52,667 bases of DNA from Acidobacteriota bacterium (GTDB taxonomy: Bacteria > Acidobacteriota > Terriglobia > Acidiferrales > UBA7541). The first letter of the stretch is position 1. The number at the start of each line of letters is the position of its first letter. Under the pieces are notes generated by a model. The model was not told where the DNA came from, did not search any database, and was given only the letters and a program-made list of their open reading frames with translations. The translations under genes were made by a program, and so were the position numbers. Location of the stretch: NCBI GenBank assembly GCA_003223325.1, contig QHYS01000059.1, positions 1-52,667 of the forward strand. The letters are read 5' to 3'. This document shows, one piece after another, positions 16,930 through 24,663 of this stretch.

Positions 16930-18246
16930 TCATTTGTGGCGAATGTCTTCCGGGGCTCGTTGCCGATCGAGTGGCAGGACCTGCAGATGCCATTGCACGG
17001 GAACAGATTCGGGCAAGAAGCAGATCTTGCTGTCGCATGCCTGGTACTCGATCTCTCCTGCAACGGCTAAGGTTTTACCGTCGGCGCCAAGCCCGTTACT
17101 GAAGTCCGCGGCAGAGCTGACCTTGACATCCTGCCGGACGCGGAAGGTTCCTGTGAATACCGGTACCCGCTCCTTGATTGCCGGCAGATAGAGCGTTTTC
17201 GAGGGTGGGAAAATCGCCGGCCGCAAGTCGGTTTCGGGCACGGGATACATCGTCAGCTTGATCGGCTTATAGTCCCGAGTTCCGGGAGCGTACACATGAA
17301 CGTCCGGCGGGAGGTGCACTTCGGCAGTCAAGGTGACGAGCCCTCCGGGAAAGGCGGTACGGTCGGACTGCTCGAGAGTAAGGCGGAAATGCGGAGCTTC
17401 GGTCGTACTCGCTACTTCGTCGCCTAGTTCCGGAAAGAGCTTGGCAATAAGGTTATTGCCGGAGAGCCGCTCGCGGTACTTGGCTTCAAAGAACTTCTCT
17501 TGAATAACGCCGTGGGTGTCTAGAAGGAAATATCCGGGGCGCGCCATTCCCTTGAACTGGCCAGTCGCTTCGGTATTGAGAACGTGATAGGCCCGAATAG
17601 TCTTGGAATCCGGATCGGCCAGCAAAGGAAAGTCGATCTTTCGCCGGTCGGCGAAGTATTTCAGGATTTCTGGGCTGTCGTAACTGATGGCGGCAAGCTT
17701 AATGCCTTGCTTCTCAAATCTGGCTTTGGCGTTCTGCAGCTGGACCAGCTGCCCTTTGCAGTAGGGTCACCAGTCGGCCGAACGGAAAAACAGAAGAACC
17801 GCGCCGTGCGGTCCCTGCAACGTTTCGAGTGTTTGTTGCATGCCAAACTGGTCGCGGGCTGAAAAAGCAGGCGCCTTCTGGCCCACGGCAAGGCCGATGC
17901 CGGTGAGCATTCGGATGGATGTAACGTGAATCGTGTCGCCTTCGAGCGTGCCCTCGACAGTCACGCTGTCTCCCAGGTGACCGGCGGCCTGGTCTTGCGG
18001 ATCGAGGTTGAGCACCAGCCTGAGGGTATCGTCATACAGAGATAGCCTCCCGCCCGGCGCACCCTTGTCGGTGCACTTGGCAGCCTCAGCGAACGCTTCG
18101 TCGACACTACAATTGCTGTTGACGATCACCCCGGACCACGATGCCGAATCCTTCGCGTTTTTCTCCTGGGCCCCTACGAGAGTGGCTGCGCCTAAAATCG
18201 TCAGCGCACACATCAAAGCATATTTCCAGACAGTGCGGGCCGTCAT
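16930..18246 (-). CDS. Selenoprotein redoxin fused to a DsbD-like domain (UGA = Sec160)
   Basis: Two apparent minus-strand ORFs (18348-17767 and 17625-16930) are one gene interrupted by TGA at 17767-17769. Reading through gives FFRSADW-U-PYCKGQL, the peroxiredoxin/thioredoxin-type redox motif with selenocysteine replacing the first cysteine (U160, C163). The frame continues without gaps through AAISYDSPEILKYF and PGYFLLDTHG. From the ATG at 18246 the protein has 438 residues: signal peptide 1-26, a small domain with CSVDEAFAEAAKC, an AhpC/TSA redoxin domain about 116-270, and a DsbD N-terminal-like immunoglobulin domain about 285-420 with YQACDSKICFLP (C404, C409). A periplasmic thiol peroxidase or reductase is likely. 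A SECIS-like hairpin follows the UGA. An automatic annotation would split it. Confidence 0.9.
17736..17769 (-). promoter_or_regulatory. Candidate bacterial SECIS element and recoded UGA
   Basis: The UGA at 17769-17767 is followed 14 nt later by a hairpin: GCAGCU (17752-17747), loop GGUCC (17746-17742), AGCUGC (17741-17736). All six stem pairs are Watson-Crick, and a seventh (G-C) can close the loop. The apical GGUC begins 21 nt after the UGA. In E. coli fdhF the essential GGUC loop begins about 19 nt after its UGA, so loop sequence and distance both match the SelB-binding element. The fold was made by eye. Confidence 0.78.
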
Positions 18247-18344
18247 GGTGATAAATCTAGCACAACTTGAGGCAAGAATTTGCGGTGGGCAAAGATCGCG
18301 TCGGAGCTTGATCCATGCGCTTGACGAACTCACCAGCCAGCGGC

Positions 18345-18677
18345 TCACACCTTCATGGACTCATTGCGAACGATCTCATATCTTTGAATAAGCGCCGCTA
18401 CGCCAACCTGCTGCTCGTCCTTTCCAGGGGTCTTTTCGACCCGGACAACTTTCCCGATGGCGCGTATAAAAACTTCGGTACCGCCAGTTACTTCGGCCGG
18501 CAGGGTCATCGTTAAATCCAGTTCGGAGCCGGCAGTGAAATGATCTGCGATGACGAAGTAAACCCCCCGAGTGGAGATATCGCGGGTCTTTCCATTGCAA
18601 GCGTTTCGTTCGACGGGTACGTGAATGAGGACCGGTAAGGAAAGATCATAACGTCGTGCCGTGCGACGGTCGGTCAT
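18345..18677 (-). CDS. PilZ-domain protein, possible sigma-54 target
   Basis: A 110-residue single-domain PilZ protein. Both c-di-GMP motifs are intact: RTARR (RxxxR) near the N-terminus and DISTRG (DxSxxG). A sigma-54-like promoter lies about 65 bp upstream of the ATG (18743-18758). The neighbouring operon encodes a sigma-54 activator and its kinase, so this receptor may be induced by that system. It ends 99 bp before the start of the selenoprotein on the same strand, and read-through is possible. Confidence 0.83.
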   Translation of the reverse strand: MTDRRTARRYDLSLPVLIHVPVERNACNGKTRDISTRGVYFVIADHFTAGSELDLTMTLPAEVTGGTEVFIRAIGKVVRVEKTPGKDEQQVGVAALIQRYEIVRNESMKV

Positions 18678-18742
18678 ATACCACGGCCTCCAACCGAGCT
18701 TTGGTATGGATTATAGACCTGGGAGCCCTCGATTTTTGATAA

Positions 18743-18758
18743 TGCAATTCCCCTTCCA
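18743..18758 (-). promoter_or_regulatory. Sigma-54-like -24/-12 promoter
   Basis: The minus strand reads TGGAAGGGGAATTGCA. The GG and GC dinucleotides are exactly 10 bp apart as in TGGCAC-N5-TTGCA, and TTGCA is perfect; the middle of the -24 element deviates. It precedes the PilZ gene. The rest of the gap 18678-19034 shows nothing else recognisable. Confidence 0.42.
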
Positions 18759-19034
18759 GAAATTCGGCGGTCTGGGAGCCAAGATGCAGGACCGCAGTAA
18801 TTGCGATCTGCGCCGGCAAAACTTAAGTAAATTATTAACATTCAGGAACCCCCTTAAAGAACAGATGGGGAAAAACCTAAAATTGAGTCCCCTCATCACT
18901 CTCCCCCCGGCAGCCTGTATTCTCTCTCGCAAGAGGGAAGCAAAAACTCTGCAACAGGTCTTACTAGAACCGCCGCATTCCGAATGACTTTTGAATCTTA
19001 TGCCGCGAATACGCAACAGATTGCACCCACATCC

Positions 19035-20480
19035 TCAGTCCCCTTTGCCCACGGGAGCCAAGGGCGGAGCGACCTGTGAACGAGATCCCCTCCCTGCATC
19101 GAGATTAAACTGGCGAATTTTGTAAAGCAGGGCCTTATAACTGATTCCGAGCATCTTCGCCGCATCTTTGCGGCACCAGTGTGTTTTCTCAAGCGCGTCG
19201 GCAATGGCCTCCATCTCAGCTTCATCCTTCAGGCCCCGCACCAGTGCTTTCAGCCCTTGTTCCCTTACCGGCGAAGTCTCCTCACGCGGCGAAGTGCGCT
19301 GCCGGGCAGCCGCCATTTCGAGCAATTCGCGGAAACTACCTTCGTCATCTTCCAGGATAACGTAACGCTTTACAAAATTCTCTAACTCTCGCAGATTGCC
19401 GGGCCAGGCATAACGAATGGCCGCTTCCATGAGATGTTGAGAGGGATTACGGGGCTCTTTTTGGAATTTTTCGCTGTACTTATTGAGGAAATGCCTGAAC
19501 AGGAGAGGAATTTCCGTCGTCCTTTCCCGCAAGGGCGGAACGTTTATCGAGAGTACGTTCAATCTGTAGTAAAGATCCTCGCGCAGGCGGCCAGATTTCA
19601 TGGCCTCCTGAACCTCCACGTTGGTGGCGGCGAGCACACGCACGTCGACGCCGATCATGTGACGCCCGCCGAGCCGTGAGTACTGATGATCCTGAAGCAC
19701 ATGCAGCAGCTTGGCTTGCAGGTGGGGACTCATTTCAGCGATTTCGTCCAGAAAAATGGTGCCCTTGTTCGCCAGCTCGAATTTGCCCGGCTTCGAACGT
19801 ACTGCCCCGGTGAATGCTCCCTGTTCGTAACCGAATAGTTCCGACTCGAGCAATTCACCAGGCAGGGCCGCGCAGTTGACCTTAAGGAAAGGCTGATCGC
19901 GACGAGTGGAGCGCATATGGATCATGCGCGCTACGACTTCTTTACCCACTCCACTCTCGCCACAGATGAATACGGGCACATCGACGGGAGCAATCTGCAG
20001 GATCTGCTGGCGTATGCGTACCATCTGCGGGCTGGCGGCTAAAAATGAAAGATCCTGAGTCAAATGATCGCAATATTCTCGCAAAGCCTGGTTTTCCTTG
20101 CGCAGGTCCATTTTCTGCCGGCATTTGAGTATAGCGGCGTCGAGTTCTGCCTTTTCAAACGGCTTGGTCAAGTAGTCCTGGGCTCCGAGACGGATGGCCT
20201 CGACTACCGTCGTAACCTCATTCGAGCAGGAGAGCATGATCACGTTTAGGGTTCGATCGACCTGGATCAGTCGACGCAAAGTTTCCAGCCCATTCATCTC
20301 CTGCATGAGCACATCGAGAATGATGAAATCGGGACGCTGTGCTTGCTGAACCGATTCCAGGGCTTCCAGGCCAGAAGCGACGGCGGTTACGTGGTAGCCA
20401 TCGACCTCGAGGAGCGTCTGCAGGTACTTACGGATACTAGGTTCGTCATCCACCACGAGAACGCGTTCTTTCTCACTCAT
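19035..20480 (-). CDS. Sigma-54-dependent response regulator, NtrC family
   Basis: The 481-residue protein has a receiver domain (1-125; D11-D12, phosphoacceptor D56, K107), a AAA+ domain with Walker A GESGVGKE (174-181) and the sigma-54 contact loop GAFTGA (221-226), the Walker B region GTIFLDEIAEM, and a C-terminal Fis-type helix-turn-helix (KDAAKMLGISYKALLYKI). When phosphorylated it should oligomerise and open sigma-54 promoters. The cognate kinase gene ends 35 bp upstream on the same strand. A sigma-54-like promoter lies in front of the PilZ gene on the far side. A basic Ser/Arg tail follows the HTH. Confidence 0.95.
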   Translation of the reverse strand: MSEKERVLVVDDEPSIRKYLQTLLEVDGYHVTAVASGLEALESVQQAQRPDFIILDVLMQEMNGLETLRRLIQVDRTLNVIMLSCSNEVTTVVEAIRLGAQDYLTKPFEKAELDAAILKCRQKMDLRKENQALREYCDHLTQDLSFLAASPQMVRIRQQILQIAPVDVPVFICGESGVGKEVVARMIHMRSTRRDQPFLKVNCAALPGELLESELFGYEQGAFTGAVRSKPGKFELANKGTIFLDEIAEMSPHLQAKLLHVLQDHQYSRLGGRHMIGVDVRVLAATNVEVQEAMKSGRLREDLYYRLNVLSINVPPLRERTTEIPLLFRHFLNKYSEKFQKEPRNPSQHLMEAAIRYAWPGNLRELENFVKRYVILEDDEGSFRELLEMAAARQRTSPREETSPVREQGLKALVRGLKDEAEMEAIADALEKTHWCRKDAAKMLGISYKALLYKIRQFNLDAGRGSRSQVAPPLAPVGKGD

Positions 20481-20515
20481 AGACCCATTCCTCTTTCAGG
20501 CCGCACGGTTGCGGC

Positions 20516-21733
20516 TCATTGGTTATCAATCGGCAGCAGGAACGTGAACGTACAGCCGTGGTGCAACTCACTATCCACCCAAATTTTGCCTCGATGAGCT
20601 TGAACAAGCCGTTTTGCGATGGCCAGCCCCAGTCCCATGCCGGAAGAAGATCGGTCTACCCGCACGAAATCCTCGAAGATTTCCTGATGATGCTCCGTGG
20701 CAATTCCCGAACCCGTATCGCTCACGGCCACGCGTATGCAATTGGGTTCGTGATTACGCTCGCGCCGCCTGTCCGTGGTAGGCAGTTCTTTGGCGACGCG
20801 GCGCTCCCAAAAATGCAGATCAGCACGCATGGTTACACAGCCCCCGGCAGGGGTATGCTTCAGCGCGTTATCGAGCAAATTGGCGACGGTCTGCTGTACC
20901 TTTTGGTAATCGAATTTGAAGATGGGCAACTTTTCATCGAGCCGAGATTCGAGTCGCACGTGGTTGCGTTGAAACGCCTCGTGCCAACGCGTAGCCAATT
21001 CGGTCAAGCAATCGCGCAGATCATTGTCACGCAAGTACAACACGAGCTTGCCGCTTTCCAAAGTCGAATAGTTCAAGAACATGGAAACAAGACGAACCAG
21101 CCGTTCACAGCTATCCTTTGATTCCTGCAAGATGTCGCACTGCTTCTCATTGAGTTTGCCCAGCGAACCCGAAAGTAAAAGATCGTAATAGCCTTTGATG
21201 ACAGCGAGCGGCGTTTTCAATTCGTGGGCCGCGGATGCGAGAAAAACTGTCTTCTGCCGATTCACATCCTGGAGCCGAAGGTAGGCAGCGAGCAGGTTCC
21301 GGTAGGTGATCTCTCGCTCTTGCAATAACGACTGCACGGTCGGTTCGGTGTTTTGAGCAACGGCTGCCGATTGCGCCTTCCCAGCGGGCTCGAGCCTCAG
21401 CACGAGCCATTCTGAACTCGGGAGTCGTTCTAGCCGCGCGCGGAGCTTGCCCGACGCGGTCTCCAAGTGCAAGTCCACCTCACTCTCGCCGCTATCAATC
21501 TGGCCTAACAAGACCTGCGGGTCCATGCGCAGGACGTCGTCAAAAAGGTTCAAGCGTTTCCAGCCGACATTTTCGGGAAGGTCTAGAACTTGGCGAGCAC
21601 GATCATTGACCAGGAGCAAAGCGCCGTCGGGATTCGCGACTAACAATGGGACTTCAAAAAGATCCAGCAGGCTTAGTGTAAGGCTTGCGGGAAGCGATTC
21701 ACTGAATGGCGTTTCGACAATGGCTTGCCGCAA
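20516..21733 (-). CDS. Cytoplasmic PAS sensor histidine kinase
   Basis: The 405-residue protein has an N-terminal PAS-like domain (about 20-115), a coiled linker, a HisKA dimerisation helix with the phosphorylated histidine in AAHELKTPL (H170), and a HATPase domain with DNALKHTPAGG (N box), VSDTGSGIA (G1) and SGMGLGLAI (G2). There are no membrane helices or signal peptide, so it senses a cytoplasmic cue. The start is a TTG preceded 6 bp upstream by AGGAG. It forms an operon with the NtrC-type regulator downstream. Confidence 0.93.
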   Translation of the reverse strand: MRQAIVETPFSESLPASLTLSLLDLFEVPLLVANPDGALLLVNDRARQVLDLPENVGWKRLNLFDDVLRMDPQVLLGQIDSGESEVDLHLETASGKLRARLERLPSSEWLVLRLEPAGKAQSAAVAQNTEPTVQSLLQEREITYRNLLAAYLRLQDVNRQKTVFLASAAHELKTPLAVIKGYYDLLLSGSLGKLNEKQCDILQESKDSCERLVRLVSMFLNYSTLESGKLVLYLRDNDLRDCLTELATRWHEAFQRNHVRLESRLDEKLPIFKFDYQKVQQTVANLLDNALKHTPAGGCVTMRADLHFWERRVAKELPTTDRRRERNHEPNCIRVAVSDTGSGIATEHHQEIFEDFVRVDRSSSGMGLGLAIAKRLVQAHRGKIWVDSELHHGCTFTFLLPIDNQ

Positions 21734-22330
21734 ATTCCTCTCCTAAGATGTTGACGTTAGGGGACGTAAGCCTCGAATCGCCAAGTCCCATCGAAACGGG
21801 CAGCATAGTCGCAAAAGACGCGACATGGTGTCAATGGTAATAGAGTTCCATTTTGCAGATAGAGAGAAAGAGATTGGAGCTCTTTGGAAGGAAAAGTTCT
21901 TCTTCTTTCCTTTCCGTCCAAGTAACTGTGTCAATTAGACATATAGGAGCAAACCATCTTCTCGAGCCACATCGACGCTACTTCCTCGTGACAAGTACCG
22001 GTATTAAAGTACTATATGGAAAATTTTTTCCATTAGGCGATTGCGGCCAGAGTTGCGGCAGACGAGACATTAGCGAAAGGGAGGATGTTCAGAAGAAATG
22101 GTGACATGATCCATGAATGTGAAAGGGATTTCCGTTATGCGCCATTCTGTTCTCGAAGGATGTGCCCTCGAGTCTCCAAGACTCACGCTTATCCTTGCGT
22201 TTTCGCGGATACTCTGCGCCGACGTAGTGATCACAGATGGCCCTTAGCGTGCTGCCCTTCCTACACACCAGCCTGTTATCCCAATTCCCCGCTGGGGTAA
22301 GCTGGGTTTTTTCGTCGGACTCTAAGACCG
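21734..22330. other. Long AT-richer intergenic region with a dyad
   Basis: This 597-bp gap between the divergent kinase and GGDEF genes is visibly richer in A and T than its neighbours. It contains a near-perfect dyad at 22016-22033 (ATGGAAAA-TT-TTTTCCAT) and a terminator-like hairpin at 22280-22312. Short frames in it are not protein-like. I found no tRNA or known riboswitch; the c-di-GMP riboswitch consensus is not present. Promoters for both genes must lie here. Confidence 0.45.
22280..22312 (+). terminator. Intrinsic terminator-like hairpin in the leader of the GGDEF gene
   Basis: CCCA (22280-22283) and CCCC-GCT-GGGG (22287-22297) with a matching TGGG (22303-22306) form a stacked stem followed by six T (22307-22312). 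It lies 18 bp before the ATG of the GGDEF-PilZ gene, so it either ends an upstream leader transcript or attenuates this gene. Confidence 0.45.
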
Positions 22331-23548
22331 ATGCCTAGCCCCAGTGACCCCTCATCGGCCGCCACCCCGCCCGAGGACTCTTTTCTCGAGCTACTGGCGG
22401 AGACTCTCGAGAACCTTGACCGCGTTCCCCGCGGCCAGTTCCTGCAGCGCTTTTTCAAGACGATCGCTCAACTTGAGCTCAGCGAAAACATCAGTTCCGA
22501 ATATTGGGATCAGATCCTCGAACGCCGGCGGCAGCTCGCAGACACACTAGGCGGGTCCACTTCGCTCAAAGCTGCCATGGTGGATGTGCTTGCCTCATCG
22601 ACGTATCTCCGCGTGCCGATCTTGATGGAATATGAGGACCTGAAGAAATTGCAGATTAACGCCGCCACCGACCCGCTTACCCGTTTGTACAATCGGCGAC
22701 TGTTCGAGGAGCACTTTGAAAAAGAGCTGAATCGGGCGCTCCGATACAATCAACATCTTGCCCTGGTAATTCTTGATCTGCACCAATTCAAAGAGGTTAA
22801 CGACCGATTCGGTCATCCCCAAGGTGATTTGTTTTTGAAGACGGCCGCCGACACACTGCGTAAATCGTTGCGAACTTCTGATTATGCCTTTCGTATCGGG
22901 GGCGATGAATTCGCGCTTTTGCTTGTGCATTCGGATAGCGAGCAGGCAAACACACTGGCACGCCGCATTCGAGCGAATTTCGGGTCGGCGGTGCAGTCCA
23001 TTCACGCCAGCGTTGGACTGGGAATGGATTATGGAATTGCCGTACTTCCGGCGGATGGTGATCAGAAAGACGTTTTGATCCACGTTGCCGACCAGCGTTT
23101 GTATGAGATGAAGCACCTGGAGCGAGGAGCCAAGGTACAGCAGGAGGCTCAGCAGCAAGCGCCGCCTACTCCGACGAAAGCCCCGATTCAGCCGACGGGT
23201 GCCGCAGCTCCGCCGCCGGCTCCGATTTCAGCTCCGGGTGCGGCGCCAATCCCTCCATTACCTGCGGCCCCGGGGCAAAGGGAGAAACGCAAATGGGAAC
23301 GAGTTTCGCTTGCGGGAACTCGTGCCTACGCACAGTTGACGGATGATCCGCAAAGAACCGCGCGAGTGATCGAGCTGGGCTACGGAGGTCTCGCGCTAGA
23401 AATGGAATCCGCGGAGGGAATAGGATCCCGCTTTTCAGCCGTACTGCACGTTCCGATTCTTCCGCCAGTGCGGGTTTTTCTGAAGAAGTTGTATCAGGTG
23501 CGGGGCAGCAATGGTCAGGTCAGGGTGGGTTGCGCGTTTGTCTCCTGA
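22331..23548 (+). CDS. Diguanylate cyclase with C-terminal PilZ-like domain
   Basis: The 405-residue protein has an unassigned helical N-terminal region (1-110), a GGDEF domain (111-260) with an intact active-site FRIGGDEF (GGDEF 190-194) and an allosteric I-site RTSD (181-184) five residues upstream, a Pro/Ala-rich linker (about 265-315), and a C-terminal PilZ-like domain from 317. It should make c-di-GMP from GTP with product inhibition. In the PilZ domain RKWER keeps RxxxR, but the second motif reads ELGYGG, lacking the Asp and Ser, so ligand binding there is doubtful. No membrane segments. It overlaps the convergent downstream gene by 29 bp. Confidence 0.92.
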   Translation: MPSPSDPSSAATPPEDSFLELLAETLENLDRVPRGQFLQRFFKTIAQLELSENISSEYWDQILERRRQLADTLGGSTSLKAAMVDVLASSTYLRVPILMEYEDLKKLQINAATDPLTRLYNRRLFEEHFEKELNRALRYNQHLALVILDLHQFKEVNDRFGHPQGDLFLKTAADTLRKSLRTSDYAFRIGGDEFALLLVHSDSEQANTLARRIRANFGSAVQSIHASVGLGMDYGIAVLPADGDQKDVLIHVADQRLYEMKHLERGAKVQQEAQQQAPPTPTKAPIQPTGAAAPPPAPISAPGAAPIPPLPAAPGQREKRKWERVSLAGTRAYAQLTDDPQRTARVIELGYGGLALEMESAEGIGSRFSAVLHVPILPPVRVFLKKLYQVRGSNGQVRVGCAFVS

Positions 23549-24089
23549 TCAGCTCATTCGATCGGTTCTGGCGGATAGCACGGGCCAGGAATAGCAGGGC
23601 CTGCTGCACACGCGCAAGACCAAGGGTCCAGCGCAACTGGGCTTGTTTTTCACCTGCTCCGCGAGCAAACAGAAGAAGCCTCAAGCAAAATCCTCGCCGC
23701 CCACGCGCCAGTTCCGCCGGCGTGATCTGCAATTCCACGTAAAGCGCGTCGCCTGGTTCGCTTTCGAGCAACGCAGCCAATCGGCGTGCCAAATCGTCAT
23801 ACTGAGCTTCGTCCGTTTCGTCCGCGCCGTGCGAGACCATCAGACCAATGCGCGACGCAAATTGGCTTGGCTCCGCGCCTGCGCCTTCCGTGGAAGCCCA
23901 GACCTTACAGCCGAAAGTCGTGAACGGGGATTCCTCGGCGTTCAGGTTCAACAAAAGGCCGCCCAGGCTTGGGTACTGGCGGGCGACATCAATGCGCGCG
24001 ATTGCCCCGGCGTCTTCCCGAAGATCGAGACATTCGGGGTAAGCAACACTGCAGATCTCTCGATCGTCCTTGGTAACGATTACGCGCAT
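23520..24089 (-). CDS. Hypothetical protein
   Basis: Read from the ATG at 24089 (a TTG at 24110 is also in frame) this gives 189 residues: MRVIVTKDD, then a mixed alpha/beta segment, an acidic stretch [20 protein letters not shown] and a basic C-terminal helix. No signal peptide or membrane segment is visible, and I do not recognise the family. The composition is protein-like, unlike the overlapping plus-strand frame (23643-24296). Its 3 prime end overlaps the end of the GGDEF gene. Confidence 0.55.
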   Translation of the reverse strand: MRVIVTKDDREICSVAYPECLDLREDAGAIARIDVARQYPSLGGLLLNLNAEESPFTTFGCKVWASTEGAGAEPSQFASRIGLMVSHGADETDEAQYDDLARRLAALLESEPGDALYVELQITPAELARGRRGFCLRLLLFARGAGEKQAQLRWTLGLARVQQALLFLARAIRQNRSNELIRRQTRNPP

Positions 24090-24379
24090 CCTCGCACCCA
24101 TCACGCGCAAAAGCGGCGCGTGCTGGGGACCGCGTTTCTCACCCCGACACGCGCAAGGGCGGCGCGCCTCGGGGGGGGCCCCTGTTCGGACGGTATACTC
24201 GCGCGGTTAACAGAACAAGCGAAATTGCGGTTGCGACCTTCACAGGCGAGCACGCATCTACTGCTTGGAAACGATGTTTGGATCGCGTACTATTGAAGAG
24301 TATCCGCGAGCTTAGCGACGTGGCTGTATTCCCCGGTCGTCGGGGAGCCGTGCAGAACGGCCTGCGGAAGGGAGTAAGC

Positions 24380-24619
24380 ATGAAACCCGGTATCCACCCT
24401 GATTATCATGAAATAACGGTTCATTGCGCCTGCGGCAGTACGTTCAAAACGCGCTCGACTTATAAAGCGAATCTCATGCGAGTAGAGATCTGCTCGAACT
24501 GCCATCCTTTTTTCACGGGCAAACAGAAGCTCGTCGACACCGCCGGGCGGGTGGAACGCTTCCAGCGTAAGTACGAGAGAGCCGCCCAGGCAAGTCAGGC
24601 AGCCAAAGGCAAGAAGTAG
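24380..24619 (+). CDS. rpmE: 50S ribosomal protein L31
   Basis: From the ATG at 24380 (GGAAGGGAG upstream decides it over longer frames) the 79-residue protein is L31: [20 protein letters not shown] and later [14 protein letters not shown]. The four cysteines (C16, C18, C38, C41) make it the zinc-binding C+ form. L31 bridges the ribosomal subunits. The Lys/Ala-rich tail ([13 protein letters not shown]) is slightly longer than in E. coli. It is followed by thyX after 44 bp, beginning a plus-strand housekeeping run. Confidence 0.97.
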   Translation: MKPGIHPDYHEITVHCACGSTFKTRSTYKANLMRVEICSNCHPFFTGKQKLVDTAGRVERFQRKYERAAQASQAAKGKK

Positions 24620-24663
24620 GCTTGCTGTTCGGCCGCGCAAGCGCGGTGTAGAATTTGCCGAGC

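Noticed and set aside
21734-22330. c-di-GMP riboswitch ahead of the GGDEF gene
   Set aside because: The conserved core of the GEMM class was looked for and not found; only a hairpin with a T-tract is present.
24100-24190. GC-rich inverted segments before rpmE that could be a terminator or small RNA
   Set aside because: No T-tract and no consistent stem could be drawn by eye.
23643-24296. 217-codon plus-strand frame opposite the hypothetical protein at 23520-24089
   Set aside because: Its composition is Arg/Ser/Cys rich as in antisense shadows, while the minus frame is balanced; the choice is not certain.
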